Counted from the stretch's first letter, positions 53,064-61,930 are shown. The stretch: 64,000 bases of DNA from Candidatus Hodarchaeota archaeon (GCA_016839815.1 JAEOTM010000143.1:1-64000); one strand, 5' to 3'. A program made the numbers and translations. Notes: generated from the letters alone by a model not told the origin.

Positions 53064-53344
53064 TCATTGACAATAAATCTACCTTAATTCGTTAACTTTA
53101 GTCGATTAGAAGATATTTTGTACTTGTATGGTTTTTTAATGACAAAAATTGCATTCAAATTTTATTTCATTGCACTTATTGTTATTAAAAGATAGTTTGG
53201 CTCCATTATAATTGACATCAGAATGAACTTATACCTGTAATAAGAAATATCTATATTTTAATCATTCTTACCAAATGATTTAAATTTGACAGATGATCTA
53301 ATCTAAAAATGATAAGATCCTCGATTTAGGAGGTACTACCAGTT

Positions 53345-54763
53345 TTGCACTCTATACAGCACTTCACTCATCCATTTCTGCCCCAAACCAAATCTCAAAT
53401 CAAGACCATGTTAAAAACCATGAATATTTCAACAATTGAAGATCTTTATTCGGGAATTCCCAAAGAATTACGTTTTGAGGGAAAATTAAATCTACCTCAG
53501 ACTCATTCAGAACAGGAAACATTAAGTAAAATAAGGTCGATACTGGGAAAAAACGAGACTACTGACGATTTAACCTCGTTCTTAGGGGCAGGGGTTTATT
53601 CACATTATATTCCCTCGGTTGTACCTTCAATTGTGAATCGATCAGAATTTATTACCTCCTATACTCCTTACGCCCCTGAAGTCTCACAGGGTATGTTACA
53701 GGGTTTGTGGGAATATCAGTCGATGATAGCAGAATTAACACAACTTGACCTAGTAAATTCATCTATGTATGATTTTGCGACAGCCTTAGGTGAAGCTGCA
53801 TTGATGTCAGCACGTGCTACGAAAAAAGGAGTCTTTGTTGTCCCAGATTATTTACAGCCAGAGAGATTTAGTACTTTAGTGACGTATATGACTGGACCAA
53901 ATATCAAAATCGTAACTTATCCCTGTGACAAAGATACTGGCCAAGCTGATATGGAAAAACTGAAGAGTATTATTGAAGTGAATAACAATAAGATTAGTGG
54001 AGTTTATATTGAAAATCCTAATTTTTGGGGAGTAATTGAAGAACAAATTCAACAAATTGGAGAATTAGCTCATCTACAGAATTCCCTATTTATTATTGGA
54101 TTTGATCCAATATCATTGGGACTGCTAAAATCACCAGGAGAGTTAGGAGCTGATATAGCAATTGGAGACGGACAGTCTTTGGGCCTATCAATGAACTTTG
54201 GAGGTCCTCTATTAGGATTATTTGCAGTAAAAAATGACAAAAAATTAGTAAGATCGATGCCAGGCAGAATTATCGGATTAACGGTTGAGCAGAATTCTAC
54301 AAATAGAGCGTTTACGATGACCCTCCAAACTCGGGAACAACATATCAGACGAGAACGCGCCACATCGAATATATGTACAAATAATGCATTATGTGCTCTT
54401 ACTTCGACTGTTTATTTAAGCTTGCTCGGACCCAAGGGATTAAAAGCATTAGCAGAATCATGCCTTGCCAAATCCCACTACTTAGCAGAGAAATTGTCAG
54501 CGTTTGATGAGATCTACTCGCCACACTTTGATGGACCTTTTTTCAAAGAATTTGTGTTTACTTTGAAATCTCCCTCCCTAATGAAAGATTTCACACCATT
54601 TATGAGAGCGAGAGAAATTCTCCCTGGATTCTCTTTGCACAAGAACTTTCCATCATTAGAAGGGAGTTACCTCGCAAGTGTAACAGAGATGACGACTAGT
54701 AAAGATATTGATAGTTTTCTTGAGGCTGTTCAAGAATTCTTTCATGACCATGGAGGAAAATAA
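53345..54763 (+). CDS. gcvPA: Glycine dehydrogenase (decarboxylating) subunit 1
   Basis: A 472-residue protein, the N-terminal half of the split P protein. It has FLGAGVYSHYIPSVV, RSEFITSYTPYAPEVSQG and YDFATALGEAALMS, as well as GLTVEQNSTNRAFTMTLQTREQHIRRE. With subunit 2 it decarboxylates glycine and passes the aminomethyl group to lipoyl-H protein. The TTG start is backed by an ideal AGGAGGT (53328-53334) 10 bases upstream. It is followed by gcvPB with one base between stop and start. Confidence 0.95.
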   Translation: MHSIQHFTHPFLPQTKSQIKTMLKTMNISTIEDLYSGIPKELRFEGKLNLPQTHSEQETLSKIRSILGKNETTDDLTSFLGAGVYSHYIPSVVPSIVNRSEFITSYTPYAPEVSQGMLQGLWEYQSMIAELTQLDLVNSSMYDFATALGEAALMSARATKKGVFVVPDYLQPERFSTLVTYMTGPNIKIVTYPCDKDTGQADMEKLKSIIEVNNNKISGVYIENPNFWGVIEEQIQQIGELAHLQNSLFIIGFDPISLGLLKSPGELGADIAIGDGQSLGLSMNFGGPLLGLFAVKNDKKLVRSMPGRIIGLTVEQNSTNRAFTMTLQTREQHIRRERATSNICTNNALCALTSTVYLSLLGPKGLKALAESCLAKSHYLAEKLSAFDEIYSPHFDGPFFKEFVFTLKSPSLMKDFTPFMRAREILPGFSLHKNFPSLEGSYLASVTEMTTSKDIDSFLEAVQEFFHDHGGK

Positions 54764-54764
54764 G

Positions 54765-56291
54765 ATGTTTAAACAGAGTAAATGGCCAAAAACTTTGATA
54801 TTTGAAAAATCGACAAATGGTCGACAGGGTTTCCAAGTACCAAAATTATCCGCTCTGGAAAATAGCTTGCTGGAAAAGGCCAAAAAATCGCTTCCAAAGA
54901 ACTTACTCCGTGAAAAATCTCCCAATCTTCCTGAAGCTACAGAACTTGAAGTAGTACGTCATTTCACAAGACTCTCTCAAATGAATTACGGAGTTGACAC
55001 AGGATTTTACCCTCTAGGGAGTTGTACAATGAAGTACAATCCTAAAGTCTGTGATGCAGCTGCATCAATACCTAATGCTCTAAATGTTCATCCTTATCAA
55101 CCAGAAGAAAGTATTCAGGGCAACCTACAAATTATGTATGAATTATCGAATTGGTTGGCCGAACTTTCTGGAATGTCGGGAGTTACTCTACAACCAGCCG
55201 CAGGTGCTCATGGAGAATATACTGGTATAATGATTCTTCGAAAATATCATGAAACACAAAATAATCAACCAAAAAAATCTGAAATAATTGTACCAGATAG
55301 TGCTCATGGTACTAATCCTGCAACCGTTTCAATGTGCGGTTTTAAAACAATTGTAATACCATCAGATAACGAAGGTTGTGTAAATATTGAAGCACTTAAG
55401 GCTTCTGTTACTGAGAAGACAGCTGGTATGATGCTGACCAATCCAAATACCTTAGGTATTTTTGAACCCAATATCAAAGAAATTACCAAAATTATCCATG
55501 AGGTTGATGGATTAATGTATTATGATGGTGCTAATTTCAACGCTATTATGGGTAAGGTCAGACCAGGTGATATGGGATTTGATATTGTACATTTCAATCT
55601 TCACAAAACCTTTGCTACACCTCATGGAGGTGGAGGCCCTGGTGCTGGTCCTGTAGGAGTGATATCACGTCTCATTCCATTTCTTCCAGTTCCAACTGTT
55701 GCTTACAACTCAATGGATAATGCTTATTATTTCGACTATGAACATTCCCAAACTATAGGGAAAGTAAGAAGTTATTATGGAAATTTCTCCACATTATTAC
55801 GAGCTTATACATATATTCTTAGATTAGGACAATCTGGGTTAACACGAGTGTCAGAAATGGCAAATCTCAATGCAAACTATATGAAAACCCAGTGTGGGAA
55901 GATTGAAGGATTTAAGGTTCCTTATGGAGAAAAATCATCCTGTATGCATGAATTCGTTCTTTCTGCTAGAAAGATCTGTAAGGAGACAGGAATCTCAGCA
56001 CTAGACATATCAAAATATATACTTGACCATGGTCTTCATCCACCTACAGTATATTTCCCATTGATCGTTCCAGAGGCTATGATGATAGAACCAACTGAAA
56101 CGGAATCAAAAGAAGTCATTGATGACTTTATCGATGTACTACGTGAGGTTTCCAACTTAGCATATTCGAATAAATCTGATAGAATTCAGAAAGCACCAAC
56201 AAACACTTCTGTTGGAAGAATTGATGATGTAAAAGCTGCGAGAGAACCAATCATTAGTTACCGAATGCTGAAAGAGCTCCAAGAACAGTAA
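54765..56291 (+). CDS. gcvPB: Glycine dehydrogenase (decarboxylating) subunit 2
   Basis: About 508 residues, the PLP-binding half of the split P protein. The cofactor lysine lies in HFNLHKTFATPHGGGGPGAGP; DSAHGTNPATVSM and YYDGANFNAIMG are also typical. The start is the ATG at 54765, since GGAGG (54752-54756) at the end of gcvPA is 8 bases upstream; a longer frame from 54708 would overlap gcvPA extensively. The T protein of the system is not in this window; an H protein is at 63.5 kb. Confidence 0.95.
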   Translation: MFKQSKWPKTLIFEKSTNGRQGFQVPKLSALENSLLEKAKKSLPKNLLREKSPNLPEATELEVVRHFTRLSQMNYGVDTGFYPLGSCTMKYNPKVCDAAASIPNALNVHPYQPEESIQGNLQIMYELSNWLAELSGMSGVTLQPAAGAHGEYTGIMILRKYHETQNNQPKKSEIIVPDSAHGTNPATVSMCGFKTIVIPSDNEGCVNIEALKASVTEKTAGMMLTNPNTLGIFEPNIKEITKIIHEVDGLMYYDGANFNAIMGKVRPGDMGFDIVHFNLHKTFATPHGGGGPGAGPVGVISRLIPFLPVPTVAYNSMDNAYYFDYEHSQTIGKVRSYYGNFSTLLRAYTYILRLGQSGLTRVSEMANLNANYMKTQCGKIEGFKVPYGEKSSCMHEFVLSARKICKETGISALDISKYILDHGLHPPTVYFPLIVPEAMMIEPTETESKEVIDDFIDVLREVSNLAYSNKSDRIQKAPTNTSVGRIDDVKAAREPIISYRMLKELQEQ

Positions 56292-56312
56292 AAGTGCCCA
56301 GATTTGGATCTT

Positions 56313-56963
56313 TTATGGTTTTTTAGTTACGATCGAAGATTTATGCTCAAGAATTTCTTTGAATGTCTCTACTAATTGAAGTCGATTTAATGCGAGAGTT
56401 ACATCTCCACGAGTTCTCTCTGTTAGATTTCGCACAAAATCAGTTTTTTTTCGGAGATTATATGTTAGACTATCAGGAAAATCGATTGTAAGTAATAACG
56501 TGTATAGGTCATCCATAAGATCTAATGCACTAACTACAATTTCAATATCATCTTCCTTTCTTAGAGTGTCTAAAACAACACGTCGTAATTCACCCACGAA
56601 ATCAGTAATACCATGGATGTATCCCAAATATGGGATTTGTAAATCGGTATAAGTGGGAAAAGGAGTTTGAGTGAGAAAAGAATGAAGAAAAACAGCCTCA
56701 GCATATTCTTGATTGCATGTTAATATCATCCCAAACCGTATTTGATCCATTTGGTTTGATAGTTCATTAATTTCAATAATTAGCGCTTTATTCTCGGAGA
56801 TTAACTTTTCAGCTTCTTGGAGATCACCCCGATGTAAGTACTTGATTGCGTGAGATGATTTCTGAACAGATAATCGAGAGAGGGATAATATTTTCTCACG
56901 AACATCATTTGCTTTGGTTAACTCCCCACAAATTTCATTAAATATTGTTTGCAATTCTTCCAT
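56313..56963 (-). CDS. Translin family protein
   Basis: A 216-residue all-helical protein resembling archaeal translin. Recognisable parts are REKILSLSRLSVQKSSHAIK, HRGDLQEAEKLI, PYLGYIHGITDFVGELRRVVLD and the C-terminal LRKKTDFVRNLTERTRGDVTLAL. Translin forms octameric barrels that bind single-stranded RNA or DNA; with TRAX-like partners it is an RNase. Catalytic acidic residues of TRAX were not identified. It converges with gcvPB and lies just before tRNA-Leu on the same strand. Confidence 0.85.
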   Translation of the reverse strand: MEELQTIFNEICGELTKANDVREKILSLSRLSVQKSSHAIKYLHRGDLQEAEKLISENKALIIEINELSNQMDQIRFGMILTCNQEYAEAVFLHSFLTQTPFPTYTDLQIPYLGYIHGITDFVGELRRVVLDTLRKEDDIEIVVSALDLMDDLYTLLLTIDFPDSLTYNLRKKTDFVRNLTERTRGDVTLALNRLQLVETFKEILEHKSSIVTKKP

Positions 56964-56992
56964 AAATTTTCACTGGAATCCTAAGATAAAAA

Positions 56993-57077
56993 TGCGGGGG
57001 GTGAGATTTGAACTCACGAACGCCTATGCGACTGGATCCTAAGTCCAGCTCCTTTGACCTGGCTGGGAAACCCCCGC
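56993..57077 (-). tRNA. tRNA-Leu (anticodon TAG)
   Basis: An 85-base class II tRNA. The acceptor stem GCGGGGG pairs with CCCCCGC, the anticodon arm is CTGGA-CTTAGGA-TCCAG with TAG at its centre (Leu, codon CUA), the variable arm is long (TCGCATAGGCGTTC region), and the T arm is GTGAG-TTCAAAT-CTCAC. The CCA is not encoded. It lies only 8 bases downstream of the ATPase subunit F stop on the same strand. Confidence 0.95.
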
Positions 57078-57084
57078 ATCCACA

Positions 57085-57399
57085 TCAAAATTCTAATTTG
57101 ATGCCAACTGCTTGTCGTATTAATTCTGCAACAGGATCTTTTGAACCTTTCACCTGTGATGGAATTTCAAGTATAACTGGATATAAATTCTTTGCCATAT
57201 AATTGCTAATTGGTTGATGATTTCCCTCTGCAATTTTTGAAGTGATTAGAATAATACTTACATCCTCCCGTTGCCATAAATCGGTTAGTATCGATAATGC
57301 AGTTCTTTCTGTTTCATCTTCGATAGGATAAATTTCACCAACCCCTGCAAGTTTAAGCCATGAACACGTCTCTGGGTCACCAACAGCGGCAATATTCAT
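57085..57399 (-). CDS. atpF: A-type ATP synthase subunit F
   Basis: A 104-residue Rossmann-like central-stalk subunit. It opens NIAAVGDPETCSWLKLAGVGEIY, corresponding to the family's GD-x4-GF-x-LAG segment, and has DVSIILITSKIAE and PVILEIPS. It binds subunit D and takes part in coupling rotation to catalysis. The other A1/Ao genes, except subunit H, are not in the window. It lies 13 bases downstream of the H gene. Confidence 0.88.
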   Translation of the reverse strand: MNIAAVGDPETCSWLKLAGVGEIYPIEDETERTALSILTDLWQREDVSIILITSKIAEGNHQPISNYMAKNLYPVILEIPSQVKGSKDPVAELIRQAVGIKLEF

Positions 57400-57412
57400 A
57401 ACTTTTCACTTC

Positions 57413-57727
57413 CTAACTATCTAAAATCAACTTCAAAACAGTTTCAATAGCTTCTTGTTTATTATTTACTACTTTCTCTTTCAAAGCTGATTCTTTTGCT
57501 TGAAAATCAGTCATTAGTTCATTTTTTTTACCAGTAATTTTACCTTGAATAGCTGATTGCGAATCCTCTTCACTACTTTTTTTTATAACCACTGATTCTT
57601 GTAATAATCGCTTTGCAGATTCTTTAGCACGGGAAATAACCGCTTTTGATTCAACGGTTGCTTCCTGTACGATAACTTCAGCTTTCTTTTCCGCGTCCCG
57701 AATGAGATGTAAAAGGTCACCAGCCAT
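57413..57727 (-). CDS. atpH: A-type ATP synthase subunit H/G (peripheral stalk)
   Basis: A 104-residue, almost entirely coiled-coil protein (AEKKAEVIVQEATVESKAVI, KESAKRLLQESVV), as expected for the peripheral-stalk H/G subunit that pairs with E. It has the typical short N-terminal LLHLIRDAEKKAE. GAGG lies upstream of the ATG. The gene starts 32 bases after tRNA-Val and is followed by subunit F, so the two stalk subunits sit between tRNA genes and away from the main ATPase operon. Confidence 0.8.
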   Translation of the reverse strand: MAGDLLHLIRDAEKKAEVIVQEATVESKAVISRAKESAKRLLQESVVIKKSSEEDSQSAIQGKITGKKNELMTDFQAKESALKEKVVNNKQEAIETVLKLILDS

Positions 57728-57758
57728 TTAAAATGCCTCATAATTTCTATAGGAAGAA

Positions 57759-57832
57759 TGGGCCGGAGCAGATTTGAACTGCCGACTTCCACCTTGTAAG
57801 GGTGGCGTCATACCGGGCTAGACCACCGGCCC
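57759..57832 (-). tRNA. tRNA-Val (anticodon TAC)
   Basis: A 74-base tRNA: acceptor GGGCCGG with CCGGCCC, D arm GTCT-AGCCCGGTA-TGAC, anticodon arm CCACC-CTTACAA-GGTGG with TAC (Val), variable AAGTC, T arm GGCAG-TTCAAAT-CTGCT. CCA is not encoded. AT-rich sequence upstream on the minus strand (about 57860-57885) is a likely shared divergent promoter area with fen1. It is the first element of the tRNA-Val/atpH/atpF/tRNA-Leu group. Confidence 0.95.
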
Positions 57833-57930
57833 AAATGAAAAAACTCCTTATTTGTATGGTAATTCTAAATTTATTTAATATTTTTGAGAAGTCTTTTTAA
57901 TTCAAAATACTCTTTTATTTTTGAGAGATT

Positions 57931-58983
57931 ATGGGAACACAAATAGGGCAATTATTCACAAGTAGCCGTCAAGTTATTTCTATAGATGCTTTATCTGGCA
58001 AAAAAATTGGATTTGATGCTTATAATACTATCTATGCCTTTCTAGCGAGGATTAGAGATAAATCTACTGGGGGAGGTTATTTTACTGATTCAGATGGAAA
58101 TGTTACTAGTCATTTGATAGGATTATTTCCCAGGCTCATTCATTTTCTAATCTATGATGTGAAACCAATATTTATCTTTGATGGTAAACCTCCTGAATTC
58201 AAAAAATCAGAAATAATCACACGGAAAGAGAGGAAGAGGGATGCAAAGTTAAAGCGAGAGGTGGCAATTGCTGCTGGAGATATGGAAGAGGCATCAAAAC
58301 ATGCACAGGCTACATCCCGAATTACACCAGATATTTTAGATGACACAAAGCAATTACTTCGCTACCTGGGCATTCCAATCGTAAAAGCTCCTTCAGAAGC
58401 GGAAGCACAGGGTGCATTAATGACAGATAAGGGATTAATTAGCGCAATGGCATCTCAAGACTATGATTCCTTTTTATTTGGGTGTCCAACAGTTATCCGC
58501 AACCTTGGAGTATCACAAAGGCGGAAAATTCCAAACCAACAGCGATTTGTTGAAGTAAAAACAGAACAGATTCATCTAAATCAGCTACTTTCTGAAATGC
58601 AACTTAAAGATAGAACTCAGTTAATTCTGGTTGGATTACTTGTAGGTACTGACTACAATCCAAAGGGGATTAAAGGGATAGGCCCAAAAACTGCTTTAAA
58701 GCTAGTTCACAAGTACCCGAATTTTACTTCTTTATTTACATATCTCGAAGCACAGTATGACATTGATGAGATTTTTCCTTATCCTATGCAAGAACTCCTC
58801 AATTACTTTCTAAAACCAGAAGTAGAGGAAAGTATCGAGATTTCCTTTGATAGTGCAAAGCCTAAGAAAGTAGAAGAATTTTTAGTTGAGGAACGTGGAT
58901 TTAAACAGGAACGAATTCAAAAGCAAATCAAAGCTTTGAAGAGGATCACCAGTCAAAACACGCTTGATAAATTTTTTAGTTAA
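57931..58983 (+). CDS. fen: Flap endonuclease 1
   Basis: A 350-residue FEN1 that removes 5' flaps during Okazaki-fragment maturation and repair. It has the N-terminal VISIDALSGKKIGFDAYNTIYAF, FIFDGKPPEFK, APSEAEAQGALM (catalytic glutamates), SQDYDSFLFG, and LLVGTDYNPKGIKGIGPKTALKL (H2TH/K-binding). A PIP box at the very end, QNTLDKFF, should bind the sliding clamp. The first residues GTQIG correspond to the GVxLG start. The stop overlaps the convergent pcm gene by 4 bases. Confidence 0.95.
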   Translation: MGTQIGQLFTSSRQVISIDALSGKKIGFDAYNTIYAFLARIRDKSTGGGYFTDSDGNVTSHLIGLFPRLIHFLIYDVKPIFIFDGKPPEFKKSEIITRKERKRDAKLKREVAIAAGDMEEASKHAQATSRITPDILDDTKQLLRYLGIPIVKAPSEAEAQGALMTDKGLISAMASQDYDSFLFGCPTVIRNLGVSQRRKIPNQQRFVEVKTEQIHLNQLLSEMQLKDRTQLILVGLLVGTDYNPKGIKGIGPKTALKLVHKYPNFTSLFTYLEAQYDIDEIFPYPMQELLNYFLKPEVEESIEISFDSAKPKKVEEFLVEERGFKQERIQKQIKALKRITSQNTLDKFFS

Positions 58984-59648
58984 ATACCAAATTTTCCCCT
59001 AAGAGGTACAAAAGCAACAGATGATAGCGCTTCTTGAGAGTATTCTGTCTCAGATGTCTTTCTAAATTTGGTCATAACTTGCCACATCCTTGGTGTTCCA
59101 ACAGGCATAACTAAAATCCCTCCTATTCGTAGTTGGTTGAAAAGCGGAGGCGGTAATTCGGGTCCAGCTGCAGTGAGAATTATTCGATCATATGGAGAGG
59201 CTTCCTCAAAACCAAGTGTTCCGTCGCCTGAAATAACGGTCACTCGTTTTTCAAATCCCGTTTCTTCCATGTTCTTTCGTGCAAATTCTACTAATTCTGG
59301 GACAATTTCGAGGGAATAAACATGACCAGTCAATTCAGATGATGTAATAGCTGCTGCTATTAAAGCAGCTTGATATCCTGAACCAGCACCAACTTCTAAA
59401 ACTTTCAGTCCTGGTTCGAGCTCTAAATATTCCAGGATCATTATAGTCATATGTGGAGCTGAAATTGTTTGCCCTGTTTTCATGAGTGGTAAGGGATGGT
59501 CTGAATATGCTGAAGATCGATAATTTGCCGGAAGAAAACTTTCTCTTGGTACTTCCCTAAAAGCTTCGAATGCTAATTCATCTTTTACAAGTCCCCTTAC
59601 CCGGTAATTTTGAATCAATCTATCTTTTTCCGCTTGGAGAGTAGACAT
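58980..59648 (-). CDS. pcm: Protein-L-isoaspartate O-methyltransferase
   Basis: A 222-residue class I methyltransferase that starts repair of isoaspartyl residues in ageing proteins. AFREVPRESFLP, AYSDHPLPLMKTGQTISAPHM and the SAM motif VLEVGAGSGYQAALIA are diagnostic, and the later YDRIILTAAGPELPPPL region suits PCMT. The gene converges with fen, overlapping by four bases. Confidence 0.94.
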   Translation of the reverse strand: MSTLQAEKDRLIQNYRVRGLVKDELAFEAFREVPRESFLPANYRSSAYSDHPLPLMKTGQTISAPHMTIMILEYLELEPGLKVLEVGAGSGYQAALIAAAITSSELTGHVYSLEIVPELVEFARKNMEETGFEKRVTVISGDGTLGFEEASPYDRIILTAAGPELPPPLFNQLRIGGILVMPVGTPRMWQVMTKFRKTSETEYSQEALSSVAFVPLRGKFGI

Positions 59649-59678
59649 CGATTCTTTACTCCTTTAGGTCTTGAGAAA

Positions 59679-60746
59679 TCAACCATTCTTAAGTATGTTT
59701 AAGTCAACATTCATCTGAACTTTGGATGGAGAAACCTCTCTTCCAACACGACATGTAAGTATTTCATAATCACATTTTTTCCCCAATTGCTTCGATATTA
59801 ATGCACTAATAAATTCATCTGGTTTATCCATTTTTCTGATAAATTGATAAAAAGTAATGATTCCTCCATTCTTAACAAGATTCATCGAATATTCTAAATA
59901 TTCAATCGAACTGTCAGGTAAATTCATAATAATCCTATCAAAGTAATTTTTGATTCCAAAAATACTTCCAGCGTCACCAATAATTGGAATAATTGTACCA
60001 TTGAGTTTATTTCGGTTTATACTGGTAGTAAGATTCTGAATCGCATAGGGATTGATGTCTACTGCGATACTTGTACAATTCGTAGCTTTAGCACAATGTA
60101 AAGAAAAAGGCCCCACTCCAGCAAATAGATCTAATATTCGATCTCCCGATTTTACTTCCTTAGATAGACGCCGGTGTTCTTCAGCAAGACGGGGATTGAA
60201 ATAAGCTCTTTGTAAATCTACTTTTATTAATACTCCGTATTCTTTATGCCAACTTTCAAATTTTTTTTCCCCAGCCAAATGTTCTATCGGAAAAATTCTA
60301 TTTATTCCTTCTGTAATATCAGATTTATTCAGTACAGATGTAATCTTAGGATAAGAGTTTAATATTTCATTTCCTACTTGGATTCGGAACTCTCTAGTAG
60401 TTTTTTGGGGATCCAATCGTAATAATCCAATCTCCCCTATTTGATCAAATTTAATGGAGATTTCATTCCATGGTTCGTTAGGAAAAGAAGATCTCAATTT
60501 ATCTATTACTTTAGGTTTGAGATTCTCTTCTGGAAAGTCAAAATAATCCAATTGGTATTCATAATCCTTTAGGATTTTTGTTATATTTGATGAATCAGTA
60601 ATTGGAAAATAAACATAATTGTGATTCCTGATTATCTTCTTTGTCTTTGACAGTAAACCCGCTTTTATTAACTGGAGACGAGAATTTTCTGCTTGAATAC
60701 GAGGAAGTTTTACTCCCAAAGAAGGATTTTCATTTATGAGCTTCAT
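59679..60746 (-). CDS. Trm5/TYW2-like tRNA methyltransferase
   Basis: A 355-residue class I SAM methyltransferase. The central FESWHKEYGVLIKVDLQRAYFNPRLAEEHRRL is typical of Trm5, followed by VLDLFAGVGPFSL-type SAM motif (ILDLFAGVGPFSLHCA), VDINPYAIQNL and the catalytic NLPDSS loop. Trm5 forms m1G37 in tRNA; TYW2/Taw2 members, which act in wyosine synthesis, share the same fold, and I favour Trm5. An N-terminal D1-like domain is present. It follows the ATG at 60746, with GGAG too close to be a ribosome-binding site, so it may be leaderless. Confidence 0.85.
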   Translation of the reverse strand: MKLINENPSLGVKLPRIQAENSRLQLIKAGLLSKTKKIIRNHNYVYFPITDSSNITKILKDYEYQLDYFDFPEENLKPKVIDKLRSSFPNEPWNEISIKFDQIGEIGLLRLDPQKTTREFRIQVGNEILNSYPKITSVLNKSDITEGINRIFPIEHLAGEKKFESWHKEYGVLIKVDLQRAYFNPRLAEEHRRLSKEVKSGDRILDLFAGVGPFSLHCAKATNCTSIAVDINPYAIQNLTTSINRNKLNGTIIPIIGDAGSIFGIKNYFDRIIMNLPDSSIEYLEYSMNLVKNGGIITFYQFIRKMDKPDEFISALISKQLGKKCDYEILTCRVGREVSPSKVQMNVDLNILKNG

Positions 60747-60857
60747 CTCCTAAATTGCATGATTTTCGATTTACTGCATTTTTATAAGGCAATGTTGAGC
60801 AAAATCCTCTACTAAATCTTAGATTAAGATAGAAGTGCATCAATAAATTTTTTTTAA

Positions 60858-60992
60858 CGGGCGCAGAGGGACTTGAACCCCCGACCAATGGGTCTCTCTA
60901 AAAGAATTCATTGATATTTTTAATTAGAAGTAAAATATTTACTAAATCCTTTTTTAAGAGCCCACCGCTCTACCTTGCTGAGCTATGCGCCC
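60858..60992 (-). tRNA. tRNA-Lys (anticodon CTT) with a 61-base intron
   Basis: The acceptor GGGCGCA pairs with TGCGCCC. The anticodon arm is GTGGG / CCCAT around loop C-T-CTT-A-A. An AT-rich intron of about 61 bases (minus strand, 60954 to 60894) interrupts it after position 37, the canonical archaeal site. The T arm is GGGGG-TTCAAGT-CCCTC. A splicing endonuclease must remove the intron at a bulge-helix-bulge. CCA is not encoded; discriminator G at 60858. Confidence 0.93.
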
Positions 60993-61022
60993 TTTTACTT
61001 TCGTTTTATTCGTTTTAATAGA

Positions 61023-61031
61023 AAATATAAA
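61023..61031 (-). promoter_or_regulatory. TATA-like box for tRNA-Lys
   Basis: On the minus strand, TTTTTATATTTTC reads toward the tRNA, about 30-38 bases before its 5' end, a suitable distance for an archaeal TATA box. Confidence 0.35.
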
Positions 61032-61156
61032 AATTCTAGGTATATTCCTGAAAATTACTCACACTCTTACGATAAATTAACCCTAGAGGGTGGTTATTAT
61101 TCAAATCCCTTTAGGTAGTCACATTTACTCAGAATCAAGTAAGTATATTAGATATC

Positions 61157-61180
61157 GTGTAAATAGGTGTAAATACCGAT
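61157..61180 (+). promoter_or_regulatory. Tandem 10-base repeat upstream of ribK, candidate regulator site
   Basis: GTGTAAATAG (61157-61166) is followed at once by GTGTAAATAC (61167-61176). Flanking ATCG (61154-61157) and CGAT (61177-61180) are also inverted copies of each other. The array lies 20-40 bases before the TTG start, next to the AGGAG at 61181-61185. Because the gene encodes a wHTH-RibK protein of the RbkR type, autoregulation here is plausible. Confidence 0.4.
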
Positions 61181-61195
61181 AGGAGAGTATTAAGC

Positions 61196-61909
61196 TTGAG
61201 TACTGTTCCAAAACGTTCTAAAAACAATATATTTACCTATCTAGACATACTTATTGCACTCGGTAAAATGGGTGGAGGTAGACGACTTGTAACGTGTACA
61301 ACTTCCGAATTAGGGAGCTCTATCGGAATATCTCAACAATCAACGTCACGAAAACTAGTAGAAATGGAGAATATGAACTTAATTGTTAGAAAGTATTCTC
61401 AAAGGGGAAATTCTATCAAGATTACTCCAGAGGGGATTGCTAGTCTTGAACAAGTATTTACAGAATTGTGGATGATTCTTACGACGAGTGGACGGGAAAT
61501 ATCAGAAAAAATAGTCTTACGAGGCAAAGTAATTACTGGTATGGCTGAAGGAGCATATTATATGGGTCAAAAAGCTTATCAAGATCAATTCTCTATGATC
61601 CTTGACTTCACTCCTTTCCCAGGAACTTTAAATTTGCAGATATTAGATGAAGATACTATTCAGAATTTTGAGCGATTATTACGACTTCCTGGAAAATTTA
61701 TTTCTGGTTTTAAAGATGGAGATCGTGTGTTTGGTAAAGTGTTCATATGGCCTACATTTATTTTATTAAATGGAAAAAAAATCCCTGCAGCGATAGTACG
61801 TCCTGAAAGAACCCATCACACAAATCAAATTGAATTAATATCCCCAGATCATATCAAGGAGAAGTATGGAGTCAAAGATGGGGATGAATTAGAAATTATT
61901 CTTGAATAG
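61196..61909 (+). CDS. ribK: CTP-dependent riboflavin kinase with N-terminal winged-helix domain (RbkR-like)
   Basis: A 237-residue protein. The first ~95 residues are a wHTH (ELGSSIGISQQSTSRKLVEME then a wing KITPEGIASLEQ). The C-terminal DUF120 kinase domain follows: LRGKVITGMAEGAYYMGQ, PFPGTLNLQI and the terminal KYGVKDGDELEIIL. It phosphorylates riboflavin to FMN using CTP. Such fusions are known bifunctional regulators in archaea (RbkR). The start is TTG with AGGAG 10 bases upstream. The FAD synthase gene faces it, 21 bases away. Confidence 0.9.
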   Translation: MSTVPKRSKNNIFTYLDILIALGKMGGGRRLVTCTTSELGSSIGISQQSTSRKLVEMENMNLIVRKYSQRGNSIKITPEGIASLEQVFTELWMILTTSGREISEKIVLRGKVITGMAEGAYYMGQKAYQDQFSMILDFTPFPGTLNLQILDEDTIQNFERLLRLPGKFISGFKDGDRVFGKVFIWPTFILLNGKKIPAAIVRPERTHHTNQIELISPDHIKEKYGVKDGDELEIILE

Positions 61910-61930
61910 ATATTCTATTAACACTGGCAT

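Noticed and set aside
53064..53344. Glycine riboswitch before gcvPA
   Set aside because: No conserved aptamer core was seen; only AT-rich sequence and a strong AGGAGGT site.
56313..56963. PhoU-like reading of the translin gene
   Set aside because: The GITDFVGELRR and RKKTDFVRNLTERTRGD segments fit translin; the PhoU metal-binding repeats are absent.
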